A DNA stretch of 40,519 bases from Prochlorococcus sp. AG-432-D11 (GCA_003212885.1 QCOP01000008.1:1-40519); one strand, 5' to 3'; positions 27,803-39,083 are shown, counted from the stretch's first letter. Numbers and translations are program-made. Notes: generated from the sequence alone by a model not told the origin.

Positions 27803-29311
27803 ATGAAAAAAAGAACGGCTTTTCTTGGTGCATTTCTTTCATTGGTGTCTTTAGGACAGCCATTGATAATGGGACCTGTTGTTGCTTTTACAACTGCTGC
27901 ATCAATGCTGTCTTTCCCTGAATCAGCCACAGCAACGAAAAGACAGAGATTTTATTTCAATAGAGCATTTCAAAAGGCATTAATAGGTGATTACTCTGGA
28001 GCAATCACTGACTACAGCAAGGCTTTAGAAATTGATCCTAAAGATGCGCTTGCCTTTTACAACCGTGGTATTGCTAAAGATAATTTAGAAGATTACTCTG
28101 GAGCAATTTCTGATTACAGCAAGGCTTTAGAAATTGATCCAACTTATGTCAACGCGTATATCAACCGTGGCATTGCTAAGTCTGATTTAGGTAACCATTC
28201 AGGAGCAATTAGTGATTACACTAAGGCAATTGATATCAAGCCAGGGCAACCGGGGGCTTACTATAATCGTGCTATTGCGAAGGCAGATTTAGAAGACCAT
28301 ACCGGAGCAATTTCTGATTACAGTAAGGCCATAGAAATTAATCCAAGTTATGTGAATGCGTATTACAACCGTGGTATTTGTAAGGCTGCATTAAATGATC
28401 ATTCTGGAGCAATTAGTGATTACAGTAAGGCCATAGAAATTGAGCCAAGTTATGCCAATGCCTATATCAATCGTGGTCTTTTGAAGAGTCAAGAATTTAA
28501 TGATTTTTTTGGAGCAATTGCTGACTACAATGAGGCGATAAAAATTGATCCACAAGATGCGCTTCCTTATTACAACCGTGGAATTGCTAAGTCTGATTTA
28601 GATGATCATTCAGGATCAATCTCTGATTTCAGTAAGGCCATAGAAATTAATCCAAAATATGTAAATGCGTATTATAACCGAGGTGTTGCTAAGTCTGATT
28701 TAAATGATCACACAGGAGCAATTGCAGATTACAGCAAGGCATTAGAAATTAATCCAAAATATATAAATGCTTACTACAACCGTGGAATTGCCAAAGCTGA
28801 TTTAGAGGATTACTCAGGAGCAATTGCAGATTACAATCAGGTGTTAGCAATTAATCCCAATTATGTGAGTGCCTATATCAATCGTGGCCTGATTTATGCT
28901 GAAGAATTAGCTGATCATACAGGAGCAATTGCAGATTACAGCAAGGCATTAGAAATTAATCCAGAGAATGCAATTGCTTACTACAACCGTGGAATTGCCA
29001 AATCTGATTTAGAGGATTACTCAGGAGCAATCTCTGATTACAGCAAGGCATTAGAAATTAATCCAAAATATGTAAATGCCTATATCAATCGTGGTCTCAT
29101 TAAGGATGAAAAGTTGATCGATCATACTGGAGCAATTGCAGATTACAGCAAGGCATTAGAAATTGATCCAGAGAATGCTCTTGCTTATTTTAATCGAGGT
29201 CTTGCTAAGGGTAATTTAGATGATATGAGAGGAGCTTGTTCTGACTGGAGGAAATCAGCATCTCTTGGAGATAAAGATGCTGTTGAATTTGTAAAAATGG
29301 ATTGTGACTAA
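27803..29311 (+). CDS. TPR-repeat protein with N-terminal signal/TM region
   Basis: About 13 units of GAISDYSKALEINPKYVNAYYNRGIAKSDLEDYS. Confidence 0.9.
   Translation: MKKRTAFLGAFLSLVSLGQPLIMGPVVAFTTAASMLSFPESATATKRQRFYFNRAFQKALIGDYSGAITDYSKALEIDPKDALAFYNRGIAKDNLEDYSGAISDYSKALEIDPTYVNAYINRGIAKSDLGNHSGAISDYTKAIDIKPGQPGAYYNRAIAKADLEDHTGAISDYSKAIEINPSYVNAYYNRGICKAALNDHSGAISDYSKAIEIEPSYANAYINRGLLKSQEFNDFFGAIADYNEAIKIDPQDALPYYNRGIAKSDLDDHSGSISDFSKAIEINPKYVNAYYNRGVAKSDLNDHTGAIADYSKALEINPKYINAYYNRGIAKADLEDYSGAIADYNQVLAINPNYVSAYINRGLIYAEELADHTGAIADYSKALEINPENAIAYYNRGIAKSDLEDYSGAISDYSKALEINPKYVNAYINRGLIKDEKLIDHTGAIADYSKALEIDPENALAYFNRGLAKGNLDDMRGACSDWRKSASLGDKDAVEFVKMDCD
27985..29250 (+). repeat. 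In-frame tandem repeat of ~102-bp units encoding TPRs
   Basis: Repeated ggagcaatt..tgattacagcaaggc.ttagaaatt.atcca. Confidence 0.85.
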
Positions 29312-29362
29312 AAAAAATATTCACTGTTCGTCAGCTGAATTCTTTAATAGTTTTAGTGGTCT

Positions 29363-31072
29363 TTAAAGTAGAAGGTACCTCTGAGCAAGAGGTAGTTTTT
29401 CTGCAGGATCACAAGTAAGTAGCTCTCCATCTGCAAATACTTCATAGGTTTGGGGATCAACCTGAATTGAAGGCACTGCAGTGTTTAGTTTCATACTTTC
29501 TTTGGATATGATGCGAGTATTCTTTACAGCTACACATCTCTTAATGAGACCAAGATTTTTTGCCACATTTGCATCGATGGCATTCTGACTGAGGAATGTG
29601 AGGCAACTAGGTGCTAAAGCCTTACCAAAAGATCCAAACATTGGTCTCCCATACACAGGCTCTGGGGTAGGGATAGACGCATTGGGGTCACCCATTTGAG
29701 CCCAAGCTATAGAACCCCCTTTTATAACAAGCTCTGGCTTGATTCCGAAAAATCCTGGTTTCCATAATACTAAATCTGCAAGTTTGCCAACTTCTACTGA
29801 TCCTATGTGGTCACTCATTCCATGAGCTATTGCTGGATTGATGGTTACTTTGGAGATATATCTTTTTAATCGGTTGTTGTCATTTCGTGGTGAATCTTCC
29901 GAAAGTGGTCCACGTTGAATTTTCATTTTGTGAGCAGTTTGGAAAGTTCTAGTGATTACTTCTCCTACTCTTCCCATTGCTTGAGAGTCACTTGCAATTA
30001 TCGAAAAAGCACCTAGGTCATGAAGTATGTCTTCTGCCGCTATGGTTTCGCGGCGAATACGCGATTCTGCAAAAGCAACATCTTCGGGGATTTTGGGGTC
30101 CAAATGGTGGCAAACCATCAGCATGTCTAAGTGCTCTTCAAGAGTATTAAGGGTATAAGGCCTTGTTGGATTGGTACTGCTTGGGATGACGTTACTTTGT
30201 CCACAAATTTTGATTATGTCTGGAGCATGTCCACCACCTGCACCTTCGGTATGGAAAGTATGAATAGTTCTGCCATTAATTGCTTTGATTGTGTCTTCTA
30301 CAAAGCCAGCTTCATTTAGTGTATCCGTATGAATACAAACTTGGACATCTCTTCGATCAGCTACTTCTAAACAAGTATTAATTGATGCAGGTGTTGTACC
30401 CCAATCTTCATGAAGTTTTAGTCCACATGCTCCTGCTAAAACTTGTTCCTCTAACGCCTCAGGATTAGTTGTATTACCTTTGCCGAAAAAACCTAAATTA
30501 ACAGGGAACGCTTCTGCGGCTTGAAGCATTCTTGAAATATGAAATTCTCCTGGTGTACAAGTAGTTGCATTTGTTCCTGTTGCAGGTCCTGTTCCACCTC
30601 CAAGCATAGTTGTAATACCACTGGCTAAAGCTGTTTCGATTTGCTGAGGACATATGAAGTGAATATGAGTGTCAATTCCCCCAGCGGTCAAAATATTCCC
30701 TTCTCCAGCGATGGCTTCAGTAGATGGACCAATGATAATTGTTACTCCAGCTTGAGTATCAGGATTGCCAGCTTTCCCTATGCCAACTATTTGTCCATTT
30801 TTAATACCTATGTCAGCTTTTACTATTCCCCACCAGTCCAGAATTAATGCATTGGTAATAACTGTATCAACGGCTCCATTATCTCTGGTTGATTGAGATT
30901 GCCCCATGCCATCTCTGATAACTTTGCCTCCACCAAATTTGACTTCATCACCGTAGATGGTGTGGTCATGTTCTACTTCAAGTATTAGGTCGGTATCAGC
31001 GAGGCGCAGTCGATCGCCAGTCGTTGGACCGTAAGTCTCTGCGTAATTTCGTCTTGGAATGCGATAGGACAT
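29363..31072 (-). CDS. ureC: urease subunit alpha
   Basis: [27 protein letters not shown] motifs. Confidence 0.98.
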   Translation of the reverse strand: MSYRIPRRNYAETYGPTTGDRLRLADTDLILEVEHDHTIYGDEVKFGGGKVIRDGMGQSQSTRDNGAVDTVITNALILDWWGIVKADIGIKNGQIVGIGKAGNPDTQAGVTIIIGPSTEAIAGEGNILTAGGIDTHIHFICPQQIETALASGITTMLGGGTGPATGTNATTCTPGEFHISRMLQAAEAFPVNLGFFGKGNTTNPEALEEQVLAGACGLKLHEDWGTTPASINTCLEVADRRDVQVCIHTDTLNEAGFVEDTIKAINGRTIHTFHTEGAGGGHAPDIIKICGQSNVIPSSTNPTRPYTLNTLEEHLDMLMVCHHLDPKIPEDVAFAESRIRRETIAAEDILHDLGAFSIIASDSQAMGRVGEVITRTFQTAHKMKIQRGPLSEDSPRNDNNRLKRYISKVTINPAIAHGMSDHIGSVEVGKLADLVLWKPGFFGIKPELVIKGGSIAWAQMGDPNASIPTPEPVYGRPMFGSFGKALAPSCLTFLSQNAIDANVAKNLGLIKRCVAVKNTRIISKESMKLNTAVPSIQVDPQTYEVFADGELLTCDPAEKLPLAQRYLLL

Positions 31073-31080
31073 AGTTACTT

Positions 31081-31398
31081 TTAAGCAATAGAACCGTTAA
31101 TTAACCCGTTAAATCCATAAATATTTTGATGACCAGCAAAAGGGATAAGTCGAACTTGTCTAGAATCGCCAGGTTCGAAACGAATTGCAGTTCCGGCTGG
31201 TATATCCAGTCTTTTCCCAATGGTTGTTTCTCTGTCAAAGATAAGTGCTTGATTAGTTTCATAGAAATGAAAATGCGAACCAACTTGTATGGGTCTGTCT
31301 CCCTTATTAGAAACAGAAATAGTGGTTACAGGCCTTCCAGCATTCAATTCAATTTCTCCGTTTTCAGGGAATAATTCACCAGGGATTAGAGGCTTCAT
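31081..31398 (-). CDS. ureB: urease subunit beta
   Basis: [49 protein letters not shown]. Confidence 0.97.
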   Translation of the reverse strand: MKPLIPGELFPENGEIELNAGRPVTTISVSNKGDRPIQVGSHFHFYETNQALIFDRETTIGKRLDIPAGTAIRFEPGDSRQVRLIPFAGHQNIYGFNGLINGSIA

Positions 31399-31407
31399 GA
31401 TATTTGT

Positions 31408-31710
31408 TTAGCGAATTGGTTCGTGCAAAGTGACAAGCTTGGTTCCATCGGGGAATACCGCCTCAACTTGAACTTCATTAACAAGCTCTGGGATGCCTTC
31501 CATTACCTGTTCACGACTAAGCCATGAAGTCCCTTCGCTCATTAATTCAGAAACAGTTTTGCCATCTCTAGCACCTTCCAAGATTTGAAAACTTAGCCAG
31601 GCCACTGTTTCTGGATGATTAAGCTTTAATCCACGATTTAACCTGCGCTCAGCAAGCAGAGCAGCAGTAACAATCAAAAGCTTATCTTTTTCTTGGGGGC
31701 TTAGATGCAT
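31408..31710 (-). CDS. ureA: urease subunit gamma
   Basis: [34 protein letters not shown]. Confidence 0.97.
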   Translation of the reverse strand: MHLSPQEKDKLLIVTAALLAERRLNRGLKLNHPETVAWLSFQILEGARDGKTVSELMSEGTSWLSREQVMEGIPELVNEVQVEAVFPDGTKLVTLHEPIR

Positions 31711-31780
31711 ACAAGAGTTGCCATATATATAACTTTCTCAATATCAACGTTATAAAAAAGTTCATTTTGGACATATTTTT

Positions 31781-32680
31781 TTAAATTGTCTCTTGTAAAG
31801 GCCATACTCTGATGTTTTTTGGAGAGCTCAAGTTTCTAACTTTTCGTATTTCAGACCAAATTCTTAAGAACCAGAATCTTGCTGCTTGTGATGATTCTCC
31901 AAGGTAACGAGCAGATATTCCTTTCCTAAGAGTGCTACACCCCATTCTCCCTTGAATACCTTCCCTGGAAGATTGGCAAATTTCTAATAATTGTTCGAGT
32001 TTAGATTGTGAAAAGTCATCTGGTGCAATCCAGATCAATGACCCAACAACGGGACTATTTGATAAGCCATGATCAGTGACAAGTGAATCGCCACAAAGTT
32101 CTAATTGATCAATAAATTCCCAATAGCTCGATTCAGAAGCAGTTCTCGAGATTTCAATTTTTGATCGCCAACATCCATTGCCTAATTTTTCTCCGGCGGC
32201 AGTTCTTCCAAGACGAACTATTTCTGTACTGAGGAAACTAGCTTTTGACTCCAATCGAATACGCATTGTTTGCTCAAAAAGACCACCTTTAAAAATTACT
32301 AATTCTTGGGGCATCCATTCTAGATCGCCTCCTTCTTGAAGATTGAAATTGCAATCTTGTTTGGCCCAAATCCCTTGTGGATGTATTAATGATCGCTCTA
32401 CTGTTCCATAGACTTTTTGCGCTGCAACAGTTGTAATAAGACCACTACTTTTTTCACGCATATTTACATTTACAAGTAGTACATCCCCTCCTACTAAACC
32501 TCCTGCTGAATGAAGTAAAGGTATTTCACAACGACCATCTCGGTTGTGAGATGATTTCATTAACTTAAATGGAGCGTTAAAGCTGCTGTGCTGAATAGTT
32601 AAAGGATTTAAAGGTGTTCTTCGCTCAAAGCAAAGTTCACATTTTCCCACCCAGTGATCTTTTTTGCTTATAGGCTTCAA
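31781..32680 (-). CDS. ureD: urease accessory protein UreD
   Basis: LLHSAGGLVGGDVLLVNV, TTVAAQKVY; position upstream of ureABC. Confidence 0.93.
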   Translation of the reverse strand: MKPISKKDHWVGKCELCFERRTPLNPLTIQHSSFNAPFKLMKSSHNRDGRCEIPLLHSAGGLVGGDVLLVNVNMREKSSGLITTVAAQKVYGTVERSLIHPQGIWAKQDCNFNLQEGGDLEWMPQELVIFKGGLFEQTMRIRLESKASFLSTEIVRLGRTAAGEKLGNGCWRSKIEISRTASESSYWEFIDQLELCGDSLVTDHGLSNSPVVGSLIWIAPDDFSQSKLEQLLEICQSSREGIQGRMGCSTLRKGISARYLGESSQAARFWFLRIWSEIRKVRNLSSPKNIRVWPLQETI

Positions 32681-32727
32681 ATCTATTGTCCAAAATCATT
32701 TTTAGTCTATTCTGATCAGATCTATAG

Positions 32728-33198
32728 TTGGAGACAATATCATTGAGAAACAAACCAATTTTGATAACTCAAAGATTAGAAAGAGCAGAAGTACACAATC
32801 CATTGATTCTAGCTTTAACAGCTGAGGAGCGAACTAAGTTAAGAGGGAAGAGACAGACAAGTTGTGGTGTTGAGATTGTTTTGCAGCTTCCAAGAGAAGG
32901 GCCATTAATACCAGGTGAAATACTTTCAGGTTCTGATGGAACTCCCCAAATAGTAGTTGAAGCATCAATTGAAAATTTATTGCAAATTAGAGGGAATAGT
33001 ACTGTTGAGCTAATTAAGGCTGGATATCATTTAGGTAATAGGCATGTGGATCTGGAAGTGTATGAAAATGAAATGTATATAAGTGATGATCCTGTGCTCC
33101 AGAAAATGCTTATAGAGAGAGGCCTTACTGTTAGGAAATTGCAGAAGACTTTTCATCCAGAACAAGGTGCTTATATCCATACTCATTCAAACCTATAA
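32728..33198 (+). CDS. ureE: urease accessory protein UreE
   Basis: RGKRQTSCGVEIVLQLPREGPLIPGEIL, YHLGNRHVDLEV. Confidence 0.93.
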   Translation: METISLRNKPILITQRLERAEVHNPLILALTAEERTKLRGKRQTSCGVEIVLQLPREGPLIPGEILSGSDGTPQIVVEASIENLLQIRGNSTVELIKAGYHLGNRHVDLEVYENEMYISDDPVLQKMLIERGLTVRKLQKTFHPEQGAYIHTHSNL

Positions 33199-33873
33199 AT
33201 GTCTACATTAGGCCTTCTGCAATTAGTTAGCCCATCATTACCAGTTGGTGCATTTAGTTATTCAGAAGGTCTTGAATGGTTGGTTCACAAAAAAAAAGTT
33301 ACTAACAAATCATCTTTATCTGAATGGTTGAGCTCAGAACTTCTCAGGGGGCAAATTAGGTTAGAAGCTGCATCCCAAACCTATATAAGAACAGCTTTGA
33401 AAAATCATCTTGATTCTAAAGATCAGAAGACACTTCTTATAATCAAAGAATGGGACTCTTGGTTATTGGCTTTAAGGGACTCTGTTGAAATAAGGAAACA
33501 ATATAAGCAAATGGGTAAGTCTCTGATTGATTTATTATCCAATATGGGGCATGTTTTGCCTTGCAAAACGAAAGACTTTTCTTGGCCTATAGCTTGGGGA
33601 TGGGCAGGGTTGTTTTGGAGCCTTTCTGAACTTGAAGTAACGCAAGGGTATTTATATAGTTGGGTTGCTAATCAATTAAGTGCTGCTCTCAGGCTCATTC
33701 CTATTGGCCCAACAGAAGCACAATATTTACAATTTTCCTTATTGCCTCTTATTGAATCGCAGGCAAAAGATCTTTTAACTAAAGATCCTCATAATCTTTG
33801 GACTGGAGATTTAGGAGCCACGCTTGCTCAAGCCTCTCATTCGGAGCTTTATTCAAAACTATTTCGAACCTAA
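33199..33873 (+). CDS. ureF: urease accessory protein UreF
   Basis: [23 protein letters not shown]. Confidence 0.94.
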   Translation: MSTLGLLQLVSPSLPVGAFSYSEGLEWLVHKKKVTNKSSLSEWLSSELLRGQIRLEAASQTYIRTALKNHLDSKDQKTLLIIKEWDSWLLALRDSVEIRKQYKQMGKSLIDLLSNMGHVLPCKTKDFSWPIAWGWAGLFWSLSELEVTQGYLYSWVANQLSAALRLIPIGPTEAQYLQFSLLPLIESQAKDLLTKDPHNLWTGDLGATLAQASHSELYSKLFRT

Positions 33874-34481
33874 TGACAAGTAAATTACGATTAGGAATTG
33901 CCGGACCTGTTGGTTCTGGTAAAACGGCTCTTATCGAGACACTTTGTAAAAGACTTAAGAATCAGCTTCAACTTGCAGTTGTAACTAATGACATTTTTAC
34001 TCAAGAAGATGCTGAATATCTTACGAAGTCTGGCGCACTTGAGCCCGAAAGGATTAGAGGTGTTGAAACTGGTGGATGCCCTCATACAGCAATACGAGAA
34101 GACTGTTCAATTAATCGTGCTGCTGTAGAAGATCTTGAGAGCGAATTCCCTCAACTTGATTTAATTTTTGTTGAAAGTGGAGGTGATAACCTTGCCGCCA
34201 GCTTTAGCCCTGAACTTGTCGACTTATGTATATATGTAATAGATGTAGCTGGCGGAGATAAGATTCCAAGGAAGGGAGGGCCAGGCATAACACGTTCAGA
34301 TTTATTAGTAATTAATAAAATTGATCTTGCCGATATGGTTGGAGCTAGTTTGGACACTATGCGTAAAGACACATTAAAAATGAGAGGTAAAAAACCTTGG
34401 TGTTTTACAAACCTCAAGACTGAGAATGGTTTGCAAGAGATTGAAAATTTTCTATTTGATCAGATTTGTCTTCATAAATAG
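33873..34481 (+). CDS. ureG: urease accessory GTPase UreG
   Basis: [18 protein letters not shown]-loop; start overlaps ureF stop (TAATG). Confidence 0.97.
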   Translation: MTSKLRLGIAGPVGSGKTALIETLCKRLKNQLQLAVVTNDIFTQEDAEYLTKSGALEPERIRGVETGGCPHTAIREDCSINRAAVEDLESEFPQLDLIFVESGGDNLAASFSPELVDLCIYVIDVAGGDKIPRKGGPGITRSDLLVINKIDLADMVGASLDTMRKDTLKMRGKKPWCFTNLKTENGLQEIENFLFDQICLHK

Positions 34482-34532
34482 ACATTAAAAATATCTTTTT
34501 GTTGTATTCGACACTGATTAGCTTGTTTTTTT

Positions 34533-34546
34533 GTATCAGCAGATAC
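34533..34546 (+). promoter_or_regulatory. Putative NtcA site upstream of urtA
   Basis: GTATCAGCAGATAC matches GTAN8TAC exactly; CATCTT -10-like element about 22 nt downstream. Confidence 0.7.
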
Positions 34547-34657
34547 TAAAGCTCTCGACTATTCGAAACATCTTCAAAAAAGTGTAATTAACTACAAAAT
34601 AAAACGCCATTGATTTTTACCTTGGCTTCTCATAACGGGTAAACACTCTTCTTTTTT

Positions 34658-35959
34658 ATGAAGCTTTCTAAGCGAATTCTTGCGGCTATTGCAACTACAT
34701 CAGTTTTGTCAACAGTGGCTATAGCACCTCCAGCTAGTGCTTTGTGGGGAAAAAAAGATTCATCAGCAACTAAATTCGACGATACAGTTACTGTTGGGAT
34801 CCTTCATTCCTTAAGTGGAACAATGGCTATCTCGGAATCCACATTAGTTGATACCGAAAAAATGGCTATTGAAGAAATCAATGCAGCTGGTGGTGTGTTT
34901 GTAGATGGAAAGTTTTACAAGATTGAATACATAGTTGAAGATGGAGCTTCTGATTGGCCCACTTTTGCTGAGAAATCAAAAAAATTAATTGATCAAGACG
35001 GAGTACCAGTTGTATTCGGTGGTTGGACTTCTGCAAGCAGAAAAGCAATGCTTCCTGTGTATGAAGCAAAGGATGCTTTCCTTTACTATCCAATTCAATA
35101 CGAAGCTCAAGAATGTTCTAATAATATTTTTTACACTGGTGCAACGCCTAATCAGCAATCAGAACCAGCAACAGAATTCATGTTTAAGCGTTCACCTGCT
35201 GCTGGTAAACCATTTTTCTTAGTTGGTTCTGACTATGTTTTCCCAAGAACCTCTAACACAATTACTAAGGCTCAAGTAGCGCAATTAGGCGGTACGGTTG
35301 TTGGTGAAGACTACTTACCTTTAGGTAATACAGAAGTAGCGCCGATTATTTCTAAGATCAAACGTGCTCTACCAAATGGTGGGATCATTGTTAACACCTT
35401 AAATGGTGATCAAAATGTAGCTTTCTTTAAGCAGATTCAGGATGCTGGGATTACCCCTTCGAATGGTTATTATGTGATGAATTATTCGATTGCAGAAGAA
35501 GAAATCAGTACAATTGGTCCTGAGTTTCTTGAAGGTCATTACGGAGCTTGGAACTATATGATGTCCATTGATACTCCTGCTTCTAAGAAATTTGCTGCAA
35601 GTTTTAAAAAGAGATGGGGCTCAGATCGAGTTGTAGCAGATCCTCAAGAATCTGCTTATAACATGGTTTATTTATGGAAAAAGGCTGTCGAAGCTGCTGG
35701 TACATTTGATGACAACGCAGTTAGAGAAGCTCTTATTGGCCAGAAATTTGATGCTCCTCAGGGGCCAGTTGAAGTAATGCCTAATCATCATTTGTCTCAA
35801 ACTGTGAGAATAGGTCAAATAAATTCAGAAGGAGGATTTACAATTCTTGAACAAACTGGAGTTGTTAATCCACAAGCATGGAACCAAAAACATCCAAGTT
35901 CAAAAGGTTATGCATGCGATTGGACTGATGCTTCAAAAGGTGAGAAATATAAGCTTTAA
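34658..35959 (+). CDS. urtA: urea ABC transporter substrate-binding protein
   Basis: VTVGILHSLSGTMAISESTLVDTEKMAIEEINAAGGV; signal peptide; cluster context. Confidence 0.95.
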   Translation: MKLSKRILAAIATTSVLSTVAIAPPASALWGKKDSSATKFDDTVTVGILHSLSGTMAISESTLVDTEKMAIEEINAAGGVFVDGKFYKIEYIVEDGASDWPTFAEKSKKLIDQDGVPVVFGGWTSASRKAMLPVYEAKDAFLYYPIQYEAQECSNNIFYTGATPNQQSEPATEFMFKRSPAAGKPFFLVGSDYVFPRTSNTITKAQVAQLGGTVVGEDYLPLGNTEVAPIISKIKRALPNGGIIVNTLNGDQNVAFFKQIQDAGITPSNGYYVMNYSIAEEEISTIGPEFLEGHYGAWNYMMSIDTPASKKFAASFKKRWGSDRVVADPQESAYNMVYLWKKAVEAAGTFDDNAVREALIGQKFDAPQGPVEVMPNHHLSQTVRIGQINSEGGFTILEQTGVVNPQAWNQKHPSSKGYACDWTDASKGEKYKL

Positions 35960-35987
35960 GAAACTTTAACTTCTAACCTGTCTTCAT

Positions 35988-36020
35988 AACAATGAGGGGC
36001 TTTAGAAGCTCCTCATTGTT
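35988..36020 (+). terminator. Attenuator/terminator-like hairpin between urtA and urtB
   Basis: AACAATGAGGGGCTT-TAG-AAGCTCCTCATTGTT. Confidence 0.65.
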
Positions 36021-36045
36021 TTGTTCAAAGTTATTTTTAGTTCTA

Positions 36046-37203
36046 GTGCAATTAATTATTGAAAGTCTCTTTAATGGTGTAGCTATTGGTTCAGTTCTTT
36101 TAGTAGCTGCTCTTGGATTGGCAATTGTTTTTGGATTAATGGGTGTTATCAATCTTGCTCACGGGGAGTTGATGATGCTAGGTGCTTATTCAACATACGT
36201 CGTTCAACTTCTTTTCAAGCAGCTTCCAGCCTTAAAACCCTTTTATGATAGTTATGTAATAGTTGCTATAGGAGTTGCTTTTATAGTAAGTGGTGTTGTT
36301 GGCATATTTTTGGAAAGGACCGTAATTAGGCGCCTTTATGGAAGTCCACTCGAAACTCTTCTAGCTACATGGGGAGTAAGCCTTATTCTCCAACAATTTG
36401 TAAGGAGTGTTCCACTTGCTTATGGCAGTGGTTTTGTTGTGGCGATTTTAATTCATATGACTGCATCTATTTTATTACCCGATCATCTTTGGATAGGTAC
36501 TAGAGGTAGATTAATTAAAGCTGGAACTTTGTTTTTTTCAGCTATCACAGGGATTATGACAGGAGGAATATTATCTTCTTTAATCAGTAAGCTTGGTCGT
36601 GCAAGTGCAAGAAATGTTGATGTGACGGCTCCATCTTGGATGCGAGGAGGGATAGACTTCTTAGGAGTAACATTTCCTAAAACACGACTATTAATAATTC
36701 TAATTACAGTAATTTCTGTTGTTGCTGTAAGCTTTTTCCTTAATAAAAGTTCTTGGGGTATTCGAATTAGAGCAGTTACTCAAAATAGACCTATGAGTGA
36801 TTGTTTAGGAATATCAACAGAGACTGTAGATATTCTTACATTTGGAATAGGGTCCGGTTTAGCTGGTGTAGCTGGTGTAGCTGTTTCACTTCTTGGTTCG
36901 GTAGGGCCAAATGTTGGTAGTAATTATATAGTTGGTTGTTTTATGGTTGTTGTTCTTGGTGGAGTGGGCAATTTGTTAGGAACCATCTTTGCTTCTTTAT
37001 CAATTGGTATTATGACAGACCTTATTGGTGCAGGAAGATTACTAACCCTTTGGCCAAGTATGCCCTCCCCTTTGGCGGTGACTATAGATTTCTTTGCGAC
37101 AACAAGTATGGCTAGAGTCATGATATTTGCTTTAATAATTGTTTTCCTTCAATTTAGACCTGCAGGCTTATTCCCTCAGAAAGGTCGTATGGTGGAATAT
37201 TGA
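36046..37203 (+). CDS. urtB: urea ABC transporter permease
   Basis: FNGVAIGSVLLVAALGLAIVFGLMGVINLAHGELMMLGAY; GTG at 36046 preferred over ATG 35992, which lies in the hairpin. Confidence 0.9.
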   Translation: MQLIIESLFNGVAIGSVLLVAALGLAIVFGLMGVINLAHGELMMLGAYSTYVVQLLFKQLPALKPFYDSYVIVAIGVAFIVSGVVGIFLERTVIRRLYGSPLETLLATWGVSLILQQFVRSVPLAYGSGFVVAILIHMTASILLPDHLWIGTRGRLIKAGTLFFSAITGIMTGGILSSLISKLGRASARNVDVTAPSWMRGGIDFLGVTFPKTRLLIILITVISVVAVSFFLNKSSWGIRIRAVTQNRPMSDCLGISTETVDILTFGIGSGLAGVAGVAVSLLGSVGPNVGSNYIVGCFMVVVLGGVGNLLGTIFASLSIGIMTDLIGAGRLLTLWPSMPSPLAVTIDFFATTSMARVMIFALIIVFLQFRPAGLFPQKGRMVEY

Positions 37204-37206
37204 TTT

Positions 37207-38334
37207 ATGAATTTTTCAAATTCGACAAAAAAATGGATAACTTTATTTGTATGGGTGTTAATACTTGTAGCCATTGTTGCCGCCCCATCAGTTCTCCCAG
37301 TTTTCCGTTTGAACCTTTTAGGACGTTATCTTTCACTAGCAATAGTTGCTCTTGGTGTTGATTTAATTTGGGGCTTTACAGGATTATTAAGTCTTGGTCA
37401 AGGTGTTTTCTTTGCTTTAGGTGGCTATTGCGCCGCAATGTACCTTCAGCTTAATAGCTCTTTAGAGTTTCCCAATGGTATCCCAGAATTTTTTGGTTTG
37501 TATGGTGTCGAAAAGCTTCCATTTTTCTGGGAACCTTTTAGTTCTGCGATTTTTACGCTGATTGCAATTTGGCTTGTCCCTGCATTAGTTGCAGGTGTGT
37601 TGGGTTTCTTGGTTTTCAGAAATCGTATCAAGGGAGTGTATTTTTCAATTTTGACCCAAGCAGCTCTATTAGTATTTTTTAATTTGTTTAATGGACAGCA
37701 AAAATTAATAAATGGCACGAACGGTCTCAAGACTGATGTAACGCTTCTTTTTGGCCAAATGGTTGGATCAGATGATATTCAGAAATTGTTCTTTTGGTTG
37801 TCAGCTGTATTAGTAATTTTTTCTTGGTTTATAGCAAAGTGGATAGTTCGTGATCGTTTCGGGAATGTTTTGATAGCAATACGCGATGATGAACCTAGGA
37901 TAAGATTCACTGGATTTAATCCAACAATTTTTAAAACTATTATTTTCGCTATTGCTGGCGGATTTGCTGGGATATCAGGTGCTTTATATACGGTTCAATC
38001 AGGGATCGTCTCTCCGCAATTTATGACAGTTCCCTTTTCTATTGAAATGGTTATTTGGGTTGCAGTTGGGGGAAGAGGAACTCTTTTAGGAGCAATTTTA
38101 GGGGCAGTAGTGATTAATTATGCAAAGAGTCTTGTAAGTGAGGCTTTCCCTGCAAGTTGGATGTTTATTCAAGGAGGTTTATTTATTCTAGTTGTAACTG
38201 CTCTCCCTGAAGGTGTTCTGGGATGGATTCAAAGTGATGGACCTAGAAATTTTCTTTTAAGAGCAGGCCTATCTCGTCGAATCTCTACTTATCCTAAAAA
38301 TGAAATAGATAATATCGAGGAGCCAAGCCAATGA
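37207..38334 (+). CDS. urtC: urea ABC transporter permease
   Basis: GVDLIWGFTGLLSLGQGVFFALGGYCAAMYL. Confidence 0.94.
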   Translation: MNFSNSTKKWITLFVWVLILVAIVAAPSVLPVFRLNLLGRYLSLAIVALGVDLIWGFTGLLSLGQGVFFALGGYCAAMYLQLNSSLEFPNGIPEFFGLYGVEKLPFFWEPFSSAIFTLIAIWLVPALVAGVLGFLVFRNRIKGVYFSILTQAALLVFFNLFNGQQKLINGTNGLKTDVTLLFGQMVGSDDIQKLFFWLSAVLVIFSWFIAKWIVRDRFGNVLIAIRDDEPRIRFTGFNPTIFKTIIFAIAGGFAGISGALYTVQSGIVSPQFMTVPFSIEMVIWVAVGGRGTLLGAILGAVVINYAKSLVSEAFPASWMFIQGGLFILVVTALPEGVLGWIQSDGPRNFLLRAGLSRRISTYPKNEIDNIEEPSQ

Positions 38335-39083
38335 TTAAACCACTTCTAGAACTTAATCAAATAACTGTTAGTTTTGATGGGTTCCTTGCGCTTAAGAATC
38401 TTAACCTTTCACTTCAGCCTGGTGAATTAAGAGCTGTTATAGGACCTAATGGGGCTGGAAAGACAACATTCTTAGACGTAATCACAGGAAAAGTAAAGCC
38501 GACTAAAGGGGATGTAATTTTTAAAGGTCGTTCCCTATTAGATCAACGAGAACATCGTATAGCTCGAATGGGTATTGGAAGAAAATTTCAAAGTCCTAGA
38601 GTGTTCGAAAATCTTTCTGTATATGACAACCTTGCTTTAGCAGTATCAAAACCTAAGAAACCTTTACCACTTCTTCTAGGAAAAATTAAGGGCTTTCAAT
38701 CAGACAAAATTGATCAATTGATGAATATAGTCAATTTACTTACAAGAAAGAATGTACTTGCTGGCTCCTTGTCTCATGGTCAGAAGCAATGGCTTGAGAT
38801 TGCAATGCTTGTAGGTCAAGATCCAGATTTATTGCTAGTTGATGAACCTGTAGCAGGTCTTACGGATGAAGAGACAGAGCTAACAGCTGATCTCCTGAAG
38901 TCTTTATCGGGACAAAATACTGTCTTGGTAATTGATCATGATATGGAATTTATAAGACGACTAGATAGTCCAGTAACTGTTTTGCATCAAGGTGCTGTGC
39001 TATGTGAAGGTAATATGCAAACAATTCAGAATGATTCAAGAGTCATTGAAGTTTATTTAGGTAAATCTGAGGGGGAGGGGTAA
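38331..39083 (+). CDS. urtD: urea ABC transporter ATP-binding protein
   Basis: GPNGAGKTT, LSHGQKQWLEIAM, LLVDEP. Confidence 0.95.
   Translation: MIKPLLELNQITVSFDGFLALKNLNLSLQPGELRAVIGPNGAGKTTFLDVITGKVKPTKGDVIFKGRSLLDQREHRIARMGIGRKFQSPRVFENLSVYDNLALAVSKPKKPLPLLLGKIKGFQSDKIDQLMNIVNLLTRKNVLAGSLSHGQKQWLEIAMLVGQDPDLLLVDEPVAGLTDEETELTADLLKSLSGQNTVLVIDHDMEFIRRLDSPVTVLHQGAVLCEGNMQTIQNDSRVIEVYLGKSEGEG

Noticed and set aside
34151-34417. Minus-strand ORF opposite ureG
   Set aside because: Shadow ORF of a well-conserved GTPase gene
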